From Culex pipiens pallens (Eukaryota; Arthropoda; Insecta; Diptera; Culicidae), in the NCBI RefSeq assembly GCF_016801865.2, contig NC_068937.1, forward strand, positions 11,961,605 through 12,025,604: a stretch of DNA of 64,000 nucleotides. The letters are read 5' to 3'. Within the stretch, counting starts at the first letter, position 1. Each line of letters opens with the position of its first letter. Positions 56,369 through 64,000 of the stretch are shown one piece after another. The notes beneath the pieces are model-generated. The model searched no databases. It saw only the letters and a list, made by a program, of their open reading frames with translations, and was not told the DNA's origin. Made by a program: the position numbers and the translations under genes.

Positions 56369-58807
56369 ATGTGGAAGCTGTGCAACGTCAGCCGCAACCA
56401 GTACTTCCTGGTGGGGCTGCTGGTCGGCTTCCTGTACAGCTACTACATGCCCCAGGATCTGACGGAGATCGTAACGGAGTGTCCGGAGGCGACGGAGCGG
56501 GAACACCTGCTGGCGGAGGACGCCAAGTACGGGAGCGAGTTTGAGCCGCAGTTGAATTTGGAGCAGAAGCCGATGACGGCCCGAAAGCAGGTGAAGAACA
56601 TTGTGAGGCCTCGGTACTACTACACGGAGCTGGGGATCCGGGAGAAGTTGTTCGTGGGGGTGATGACCACCCAGGAGAACATCGACTCGCTGGCGACGGC
56701 CATTAATAGGACGTCGGCCCATCTGGTGAACAAGATCAAGTTCTTCATCAATGCGGATAATGTAAAGGCAAATTTTAAACTGAAGAACATCGTTGGCTTT
56801 ACGGACACGAGGGAGAATCTGAGACCGTTTCACGTGCTCAAGTACATTGCGGACAACTATCTGGATGATTACGACTACTTCCTGCTGGTATCGGACACTG
56901 GATATGTGAATGCACGCCAGCTTCGGGAAACGCTGTCTCACATTAGCATTAGCTTCGACGTTTACATGGGAACTCCGCATGGGACGACTTTCGACGAGGA
57001 AGAGCCGGATCGGCCATCGGATGCGCAGTACTGCGACCTGCATGCCGGAATCGTGCTCAGTAGCAGCGTCATCCGCAAGATCCGCGCAAATTTGGACTGG
57101 TGCGTCCGGAATTCGGTGTCCAACCAGCACAACCTGAACATAGGACGTTGCGTCAAGTACTCGAGCAAGATTGACAGCTGCCAAAGCTCGTGGCAGGGCA
57201 TCAACGTGACAAGCTACAAGCTCAACAGCTACAAAATCTACCGCGATCTTCACATGATCAAGCACGAGGCGGCCTTCAACCGAGCATCGGTGATCTACCC
57301 GATCACGACCGCCGATGACTTCTACCTCTTGCATGCGTATTTCTCCCGCGTTCACCTCGAGCAAATCAACGCGGCCAAAGAGCAAATCCACCAGGAAGCA
57401 TCAGCCATCTCGAACGGCACCCTCTCCAACGACATCCTGGAAGTGCGCTGGCCACTTGGCGTGCCCAAACCGAACCCCTCCGAGTCCCGGCACGACATCA
57501 TCCCGTGGACCCATCTCAACCTGACGCACTCCTTCATGTACACCTCGGAGATCAACGTGCGGCCGCTCTCGTCCGTTGACGCCGAAGACATGCAGAACAT
57601 CCTCAACAAAACCATCCTCGAGGCTCACCGCTCCAACCCTCAGCTCGAATACCGTGGCCTGCACTCCGCGTACCGCAAGTTCGACGCCGTCCGCGGCATG
57701 GACTACCGGATGCACCTGAGTTTCTACGATCGTGGCCGGCGCGAGCACGTCCTCAAGAGCTTCGAAGTGGTCAAACCGATCGGTCTCATCGAGATCGTCC
57801 CATCGCCCTACGTAACCGAAAGCACGCGAATCGCCATTCTCCTCCCGACGCTCGAGCACCAGGTCCACGACGCGGAGCAGTTCGTGCAGCATTACGAAAA
57901 GACCTGCATGGACAACCAGGACAACACCTTCCTCATGCTGATCTTCTACTACCGCGCGGAAACGCCCAGCAAAGGCGACGAGGACGTGTTCTTACCGCTG
58001 AAGAACCTAGCCCTGACCCTAACCGATCGTCACAAGCAGGACGGCTCCCGAATCGCGTGGGTTTCGATCCGCCTCCCACCGGAACTGACCACCCCCTTCA
58101 ACCCAAACAACCTGCTCTCCACCTCGATGTACGGTTCGGCCCCGCAACAACTGCTCAGCTTTGCCGCCGCCGATCTCGCCCTGCGCAAGATCGGCCTCGA
58201 CAGCCTGGTCATGATCTGCTCGGCCGAGGCCACCTTCCGGTCGGACTTTCTGAACCGCGTCCGCATGAACACGATCGCCGGCTTCCAGGTGTTCAGCCCG
58301 ATCGCGTTCCGGCAGTACCCGTGCGGCTGGACCAAACTGTGCAAGGAGTGCGACGGCTGCGACGTGGGCCAAAGCACCGGCTACTTTGACCGGGCCAACT
58401 ACGACGTGGTCGCCTTCTACAGCCGCGATTACGTGGACGCGCGCAAGCTGCTCGAGCAGCCCCCCCTCGTGCGCAGCGATCGCGACATCGTGAACCTGCT
58501 CAACTACACGCAGGATGCGATCGGGTCACCGCTGGAGCGGATCGAAAACGTGGCGGAGATGTTTGTGCGGGCGAGCGGGAAGATCCACGTGCTGCGCGGA
58601 ATCGAGCCGAATCTGCGGCTGGGACGGGCCATGGAGCACTTTCTGGCGGAGGTGGATCCCGAGGGGGAGCAGCTGCAACGGCTGAGGTGCGAGGAGCAGA
58701 CGGATCAGCGCGATCGGTGCGTGAGGATCGCGTCGAAGAAGCAGATCGGGGACGTGCTGGTGCAGCACGATGGCGCCGATGGCCGGGAGAATGAGGTGAA
58801 GAAGTGA
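56369..58807 (+). CDS. Chpf: Chondroitin polymerizing factor-like (CHPF/CHSY family)
   Basis: A single uninterrupted frame of 812 aa. The N-terminal segment YFLVGLLVGFLYSYYMP (about 12-28) is a type II Golgi anchor. The luminal part has the two-domain layout of chondroitin synthases: a beta3-transferase-like half (FINAD at about 126, VSDTGYVN at 174) and a C-terminal CHGN half (FLNRVRMNTIAGFQVFSP, about 627-644). The metal-binding DxD is missing at both expected places: LLVSDTGYV in the first half and MICSAEATF at 615 in the second, where active enzymes have a DVD-type motif. This fits the CHPF branch, which assists polymerisation by CHSY1 in chondroitin synthesis. The ATG follows a frame-opening upstream region and codon use is uniform throughout. 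A 376-codon antisense frame overlapping its 5' half is a shadow. Confidence 0.85.
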   Translation: MWKLCNVSRNQYFLVGLLVGFLYSYYMPQDLTEIVTECPEATEREHLLAEDAKYGSEFEPQLNLEQKPMTARKQVKNIVRPRYYYTELGIREKLFVGVMTTQENIDSLATAINRTSAHLVNKIKFFINADNVKANFKLKNIVGFTDTRENLRPFHVLKYIADNYLDDYDYFLLVSDTGYVNARQLRETLSHISISFDVYMGTPHGTTFDEEEPDRPSDAQYCDLHAGIVLSSSVIRKIRANLDWCVRNSVSNQHNLNIGRCVKYSSKIDSCQSSWQGINVTSYKLNSYKIYRDLHMIKHEAAFNRASVIYPITTADDFYLLHAYFSRVHLEQINAAKEQIHQEASAISNGTLSNDILEVRWPLGVPKPNPSESRHDIIPWTHLNLTHSFMYTSEINVRPLSSVDAEDMQNILNKTILEAHRSNPQLEYRGLHSAYRKFDAVRGMDYRMHLSFYDRGRREHVLKSFEVVKPIGLIEIVPSPYVTESTRIAILLPTLEHQVHDAEQFVQHYEKTCMDNQDNTFLMLIFYYRAETPSKGDEDVFLPLKNLALTLTDRHKQDGSRIAWVSIRLPPELTTPFNPNNLLSTSMYGSAPQQLLSFAAADLALRKIGLDSLVMICSAEATFRSDFLNRVRMNTIAGFQVFSPIAFRQYPCGWTKLCKECDGCDVGQSTGYFDRANYDVVAFYSRDYVDARKLLEQPPLVRSDRDIVNLLNYTQDAIGSPLERIENVAEMFVRASGKIHVLRGIEPNLRLGRAMEHFLAEVDPEGEQLQRLRCEEQTDQRDRCVRIASKKQIGDVLVQHDGADGRENEVKK

Positions 58808-59370
58808 ACGATTGCTGGCGCACATAAGAAGCATTTAGCGTTTAGGACATTATTTTTTTTACTTTTCGATGGGAAACTCTTGCCAAATAACCGATTCTTC
58901 ATCAGTGTGGGTGTCTGCCAAACTAGTGTTGTAAGATTATTAGTGCTAAACAATCTACACGATTCATGACCTATTTTTCCGTAACATTTTCTGCAGGAAG
59001 ATATTTTAAATAGATAGAATAATAAAAATCAAGTGCCTTTCTACTAGTGTATTTAGTAAAATAAAATCGGCTTATTTCTTGACGAAAGAATTTCTTGGGT
59101 CATTTGGGTAACCTCAACGTATTTTAGGGTAATCGATGAAATAGAACAAAATCCTTAAAATTTTACCAATCTTGAATAACCGTGTAAGATCAACCTCTTT
59201 TCTAGCATGACCTCCGGATTCGTGCCGTTTGTCGCCGACTTTTCCATAATCTCAAATAATAGGCATTTCTTGTCTAAAGAATGATTTCAAACAAAAATTT
59301 GTTTATAAAAAGTCAATATAAACCATAAAAAAAAATCTAAATGAACTAAAAGAAAATAAAACTATTGACA
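58808..59370 (+). other. 3' UTR and downstream flank of Chpf-like gene
   Basis: AT-rich with a poly(A) signal (aataaa, 59021-59026) about 215 nt after the stop. No other gene is visible. Confidence 0.5.
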
Positions 59371-59538
59371 ATTTTCCATAAACCACGTGGACACTTTAGG
59401 GGGGGGGGAGGGGGTGTATGGCGATTGTCCACGACCCATACAAAAAAGTTTTTTTGTATGGACATTTGTCCACGAGGGGGAGGGGGGGGGGGTAACAGAT
59501 TCCCGAACAAGTGTCCACGTGGTTTATGGATGGTCCCT
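59371..59538. mobile_element. Complete MITE of the gggaccatccataaac family
   Basis: The left part ccataaaccacgtggacac pairs with an inverted right end, gtgtccacgtggtttatgg followed by atggtccct. The interior has G-runs and two inverted gtatgg/ccatac segments around a central aaaaaagttttttt palindrome. Related partial copies lie at 11249 and 23381. Confidence 0.8.
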
Positions 59539-59539
59539 A

Positions 59540-60238
59540 AAAACATAAATTTAATAACAAATTCTTAAAAAAAAAACTTTAAAATTGAAGCACTAAATAT
59601 TTTGATTCCGATAAAAAAAATATAAACAATTAGTCTTTGAAAATTAACCGAAAGCTTAATAATATTTGTAATTTATATGTTTATTTTTAAAATTTGCAAA
59701 AGTATAGTCTTTTGATACTTCGTTTCAACTGGAAATGACAAAAAGTTAAAGATTACTTAATATTCTTAAATTTAAAATATGATTGCTGTTAATATTCTTT
59801 CAAATAATCATCTAGGAATTCATAAAAATAAGTTTCCATTTAAATTTTGCAATTTTTTTAAAATGAATTTTTGAATCAGTGTTGATTTATCTGTTGACTA
59901 GTTGTCAGTATTTAACTCTCGGGGCAAGACAGTGAGCAAGGGAGTTACTCTTGTTACTCTAAGTTCCTCCCGTTTCCTCTACTTTGCTCCCGTTGCTCAG
60001 AAATTTTACTTTTGACAGTTTCCCATCTCATTCTTCTTGGTTGCTCTACATTCCTCCCGATTCCTCCCGATTGCTCCCGTTTGCTCTCGGTTGCTCTGGT
60101 TGCTTCAGGAGAAATCTCTCCGAAGAGAGCAAAAAATGAGAGAAGAGTAAAACAACAAAATGACATTTCGTTGTTTATTTACACATTTTCCAGATTAAGT
60201 CGACTCGCTCAAAGAAATTTGTCGAATATTTTCTGTTC
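59540..60238. other. AT-rich spacer with a cctcccgattgctcc repeat tract
   Basis: 59.54-59.88 kb is AT-rich without features. 59.94-60.11 kb holds a degenerate array of cctcccgattgctcc-like units. Similar tctcgtttcctccc sequence recurs at about 61.85 kb. No gene was recognised. Confidence 0.45.
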
Positions 60239-60264
60239 CTAGTCTGGCTTGATTTGTTTTTTTT

Positions 60265-60660
60265 TTAGCCCCTGGCCAGGTTGCCTGGCAAGATTGGCCA
60301 TATTGTACAGGAAGTGTCCCGTAGACCGACGGCGGATACAGAATCGATGAAACCTCCGTAAAGAATATATCGCATCTTCGGTACTTTTAACTCCCGGCGA
60401 ACGGATGTGTAGGCGGCAAGAGCGAAAGGCAATCCGAAGGTGGCAACGACGGCTACAAAGTCGTCCGTGGCAAGTTGGTACTGATTGTCGGGTTGGGAAG
60501 GAAATAATATGGCCTCCAGAGGCTGGTCGGTGTCCAGTTCCCGGTCGAAAGTACCGATCCGGAAACTGTTCGCCAATAGCAGCGGGGATTTGAACGAGAA
60601 GCAAGTTTCAATAACGAAATGGACAAGAAAAAACGTGCTACATTCCAACCGCCACACCAT
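60265..60660 (-). CDS. Unrecognised possible coding region, hydrophobic
   Basis: An ATG at 60660 opens 131 codons (MVWRLECSTFFLVHF at the start). They include an acidic/polar stretch and a membrane-like segment, FVAVVATFGLPFALAAYTSV, at about 82-101, ending at 60265. GC content is higher than the surroundings. A second frame (to 60239) overlaps the 3' end, so a frameshift or an unseen intron is possible. A minus-strand aataaa lies at about 60175. No family was recognised; a small mitochondrial or membrane protein, or a decayed gene, are both possible. Confidence 0.3.
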   Translation of the reverse strand: MVWRLECSTFFLVHFVIETCFSFKSPLLLANSFRIGTFDRELDTDQPLEAILFPSQPDNQYQLATDDFVAVVATFGLPFALAAYTSVRRELKVPKMRYILYGGFIDSVSAVGLRDTSCTIWPILPGNLARG

Positions 60661-60724
60661 GTCCGCTCTGGTCAACCTGAGGCGTTGTGTAAGGCACCCT
60701 GGCTAATCCCTCAGCATCGAGCTA

Positions 60725-61129
60725 TCACGTTCTGGTGGTGATGTTCGAAATGCTGCACATGAGTTGGCGGAGATTTCGCTGCTGTATTTTTGGCGCGGTG
60801 TGGCATCTACTAGGGCACCTGGTGTTGTCGGCAATGCCGAGGTCGGCGCGCATCTGGTCCCTAAGGTTACGCTCGTTTCCTGCGTCCACGCTCCTTTTCG
60901 AACCATAAGTTTCTACCACATGATTGGTCGGGGCTATGATAGAACGATGCTGAAACTCCTTGACGATCTTGATTTTAATCTGGACGTTTTGCTTTACCGC
61001 GACTATTCCCTCGAGCAAATGGCCATTCTTGACGCTTCGGAACAGAGATGGGAATCGACTGTACGGGGCTAAAGGATTAGAGGACGCGGTGCTCTTGTAC
61101 AAAAAAGCATCTGAAGGATTATGGGTCAT
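60725..61129 (-). CDS. Unrecognised coding-like frame
   Basis: Minus-strand frame from the ATG at 61129 (MTHNPSDAFLYKSTASSNP at the start), about 134 codons, in a GC-balanced region. A plus-strand frame (60764-61072, starting at a TTG codon) overlaps it almost entirely, and neither shows a domain. The pair with 60265-60660 could be exons of one gene, but no good splice sites joining them were found. Treat as a placeholder. Confidence 0.2.
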   Translation of the reverse strand: MTHNPSDAFLYKSTASSNPLAPYSRFPSLFRSVKNGHLLEGIVAVKQNVQIKIKIVKEFQHRSIIAPTNHVVETYGSKRSVDAGNERNLRDQMRADLGIADNTRCPSRCHTAPKIQQRNLRQLMCSISNITTRT

Positions 61130-61222
61130 TTTACTTTGAGTAGAGAGAGTTCGAGTTTGCACTAGCAAGGCCCAGGCTGGCACGAATCAACAAAACCCCA
61201 CCCCACCCCTCGGAAAACCAAT

Positions 61223-61228
61223 TTTATT
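61223..61228 (-). terminator. Poly(A) signal of a minus-strand transcript
   Basis: The minus strand reads aataaa downstream of the small two-exon frame at 61448-61680, consistent with a short transcript ending at about 61.2 kb. Confidence 0.4.
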
Positions 61229-61447
61229 TATCAACGCAAGAGTAGAATAATTACATTCGCATTATATTACATCATAATCTGTCAGCATATTACCACGGAA
61301 ACACGTTTTCTAGGTAACCTTTTCCACATTCTGCACTCGTGCCCGACCAACGGTGCACTTATCCTTGGCCTTGGTCAGTACATCGATGAGTACGGTCATG
61401 TCAGTTCAGTTCAGTCAGATGTCCAAGGGAGTCAGTAGCTCTTGCAA

Positions 61448-61680
61448 TTAATGCGCCTCGCTCCATGACCGTTCCAACCTTGTGTTCCCGCACGGAAACA
61501 GATTCCCAAGCATGATCTGGCGGAGGAGGAAGATAAAAAAAAATTAGATGTGCAATGCTCGAGTAAAACTGTGCGAAAGTTCCCCAGCCCGGTTGAAAAT
61601 TCCTCCTTAATACTTACCAGAACTTGATGCTTAGATGCAGCGAGTTGCCGAGCAAGACTTTCCGGCAGTAGCAGCACCAT
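61448..61680 (-). CDS. Possible 43-aa two-exon small protein
   Basis: Exon 1 61618-61680 (ATG, 21 codons) ends at a consensus gtaagt. Exon 2 61448-61516 begins after tcctcctccgccag and continues in frame for 22 codons to TAA. The product would start MVLLLPESLARQLAASKHQV. A poly(A) signal follows at 61223. An alternative short frame (61310-61399, MTVLIDVLTKAKDKC at the start) lies in the presumed 3' UTR. The sequence matches no family I recognise. The clean splice sites are the main support. Confidence 0.35.
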
Positions 61681-61875
61681 TTAACTTTTTTTTAATGTTT
61701 TATTCACAAAAACAAGAAAATAGTGCACTTTCAATAGGCACAATCGAAACGACATGAAACAGAAAGACATCAGATGCGAATGGAGAGAAACGTCAACAAT
61801 GTCAAAAGTGACATTTCTGAACAGCCAGAATGGCGTTTCTCTCGTTTCTCTAAATTTCTCTCGTTTCCTCCCATT

Positions 61876-62234
61876 GTCGTGATCGCCATTGTCGTGATCG
61901 GGGACTTTCTTTTATAATAAAAACACAGATATTTTGCAATTAACAAACAACACGTCTTATTCCACAGAAATTAACCACAAAACTGATTTGACAATCTTCA
62001 TTCTCTCTTTCGCCGGCCGCGCGCATCTCGTTGTTTTCTCGCTCGTTGTTATCTCTCGCAGCTCGCTAGCGCGCTCTCGCACTCAATCCACAATCAGCTA
62101 ACAAGGCAATATTCATGAAGGTGCGCACTGTTTGTTGCGCTCTTAACTCTTATTTATGAATTATATCAATCTTATAATAAATACTAATTTAATAATTTAT
62201 TACATAATCAATCCTGCAACCCATAATCCCTACA
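61876..62234 (-). mobile_element. Probable solo or 3' LTR of a copia-type retrotransposon
   Basis: On the minus strand a purine tract, aaaacagggagaa, immediately precedes tgtaggg at 62234. That is the arrangement of polypurine tract plus LTR start in Ty1/copia elements. The other end is tcacgaca, giving TG...CA termini. The end lies at 61876 or 61891, because tgtcgtgatcg is present twice, 15 bp apart. An aataaa-like polyadenylation region is absent or weak. Internal coding sequence to the right is not recognisable. Confidence 0.4.
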
Positions 62235-64000
62235 TTCTCCCTGTTTTCTACTCTCAAGATGACGAATATCAATCATAATTCCTAACAGAAAAATGGCATG
62301 AATGCTAAATCAATCAATTTTTTTTTTGAATTTCCTAAAAGATTTTCGTCGGGTTCCTCGACATTGTTTTCATGCTGATCTAAATACGAAAGCGCAGTCT
62401 TCGAAATGTTTCATCTATGTTGTCCAAGAGACTGACATCCGATCGCAGGAGTTGTAGAAAATGGAATGCGCTGATGAGGTTGAAAATTTAAAAACACCTG
62501 AAAATATAAGAAAAAGAAAAAACGAGGAGAAAAACAAAAACCAATTTTTTATGCAATACGAGATTAGTGATTGTTTACCTGATTTTCTTTAAATTTTATG
62601 TAATTTAAAATTAAAAAGCTAATTTTACAAACATTGCTGAAATAACACGATTTAAAAAAATAATAATTCAAATCAAAAGCAATTTTTATATTTTTTAAAC
62701 ATTTCGAATGAAATGGAATCACATTATTTTTATTTATTATCATTTTGTGAATATGAAATATAAAACAATGTGTTCTAAATTCAAAAATCTAACATGTTGC
62801 TGACTTAAATAACAAATGAAGCATAATTCTGGCGTTTTTAAAGTTTTAAATTTATGTGTACCATAAAAAACAAAGAATAAACATTTCTAAAAATATATAC
62901 AATGTGGTAATTTATTTAACTTATTTAAAAAAAAATCTGAAACAAAAACTATGACAGGCACAGATATTGTTTTTACTCAAATTTACACTTTGAATTTATG
63001 TGCGCCTGCCACGGAATTCAAACCGATCTATGGATTATGAGCCCAAGCCCAGTGCCACGTCCGATTGATCCACCAGACGGGACTTGAAGGTAAACATAAA
63101 CTGATTTTAATATTAAATGCAGACGTGACGAAAAGTATATGTTTGTAATTAATTCCCAAAAACACCCAATTCCCAAAAACACCCCCCAATGGATCTACAA
63201 GCAAGCTTATTCCTTCCTCATTTCCAATATTTTTATCTGTACTTTTCTGTAATTTATTCCCAACCAAGCTGTACAGCTAAAACAAACAACATTTTTTTTT
63301 TTTAAATAAAGGCTAGTATGGAGATCGGAAGGAAAGGGGTCAAGAAACAGCTTTACGAACAGCAGAACAAAGGAGAGGGAGCGTTTTCTTGAGGCTTTTC
63401 TTCACCCTATCTGGCTTGCTTTCGCTTCTACTGCTGCCCATTTGAATTTTTTTCTTGACCGGTTCCTTCCGATGTGCAAACACCGCTTAACATTGTATCA
63501 AAAATTTCCGCATTTTAACTAATTTTGAAACTGTTAATAAATCATGGCAAAAATTACTAAAATGCAAAATCAGTAATATTTTCGAAGAATTTGTTTTCAT
63601 CAGTACCGGTACACTTTTATAAAATAAAAAATAGTCCATATTTCAGTTTAAGATGATTTCTTGAAAAGCAATCTCAATAAATGAGATGAAGCAAATTGCA
63701 AAAATAATATAAATAATTCAATTAATGCTCAAAATGTGCTTTGCTGCACAAAATACATTTTTTTTTTATAAAAAAATAATATCAAATGTTGTTTATTTTT
63801 GCCACAAAAGCTTTCTTTAAAAAAAATTACCGATTTTACGATTTTGTTCTGTAAATGCATGGTAGTATCAACATTTTTCAATTTTTATATAAAAAGTTTT
63901 GAACTTTCTATTAATATTCACCTATGCGATCTTTTAACCAGACAAACGATAGTTTTTACCGAATAGTTTTTTTTCTCTGTTGTGTCTACTTAATAATAGT
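62235..64000. other. AT-rich intergenic DNA
   Basis: No gene is recognised. The first 250 bp may be internal remnants of the LTR element. A tRNA-like sequence lies at about 63.01-63.08 kb. The remainder is low-GC sequence with A and T runs. Confidence 0.5.
63008..63082 (-). repeat. tRNA-like sequence (decayed, Met-type anticodon loop)
   Basis: The minus strand contains ctcataa, a 7-nt anticodon-type loop with CAT, between partly pairing flanks. It is followed by a B-box-like ggtttgaattcc. The D-arm and acceptor stem do not fold convincingly, so a tRNA-derived SINE head or a tRNA pseudogene is more likely than an active gene. Confidence 0.3.

Noticed and set aside
56261..57391. 376-codon minus-strand open frame
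   Set aside because: It is the antisense shadow of the Chpf-like coding region, with no domain and no start context; the plus strand shows clear family motifs.

Overview
The window is eukaryotic nuclear DNA from an insect, most likely a culicine mosquito (Culex-like). The reasons are genes split by GT-AG introns, neuronal genes very close to their insect orthologues, a seven-transmembrane insect odorant receptor with a decayed paralogue, and a dense load of short inverted-repeat elements in AT-rich DNA. The species assignment is inference. No bacterial, viral or CRISPR features were seen.

Layout. (1) 1-2.9 kb is repeat-rich intergenic DNA. (2) About 2.9-34.0 kb is one plus-strand gene for an ELAV/Hu RNA-binding protein (fne-like, 340 aa). 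It has a candidate non-coding first exon, an 18-kb first intron full of miniature transposons, a second exon that is mostly A-rich 5' UTR, three coding exons (23156-23348, 27538-28036, 28266-28596) and an A-rich 3' UTR of about 5.1-5.4 kb. (3) 34.4-34.6 kb is an 8-bp satellite. (4) 34.8-36.0 kb is a minus-strand odorant receptor. (5) 36.2-44.3 kb is a 9-bp satellite split by two insertions: a 1.37-kb retroelement-like insert with a 23-bp target duplication, and a 4.5-kb foldback element whose arms are opposed arrays of a ~122-bp repeat. (6) 44.9-48.6 kb is the nicotinic acetylcholine receptor beta1 subunit in five coding exons; its third intron holds an antisense, broken odorant receptor related to the one at 35 kb. 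(7) 50.5-50.7 kb is a small two-exon gene for a putative secreted peptide. (8) 50.9-53.7 kb is more 9-bp satellite, changing to a second 9-bp unit. (9) 53.75-55.6 kb is mitochondrial tyrosyl-tRNA synthetase (minus strand, three exons). It is divergent from (10) an intronless chondroitin-polymerizing-factor-like protein at 56.4-58.8 kb. (11) 59-64 kb holds further miniature elements, two weakly supported small minus-strand coding regions, a probable copia-type LTR and AT-rich DNA.

The genes are not a functional cluster. fne-like and nAChR beta1 are neuronal, the receptor is chemosensory, and the last two are housekeeping. The most unusual content is structural: the tandem-repeat foldback element, the nested TTAA insertion inside a 1.6-kb palindrome, the pseudogene nested antisense in a receptor intron, the 54-nt stop-free receptor intron and the small secreted-peptide gene.
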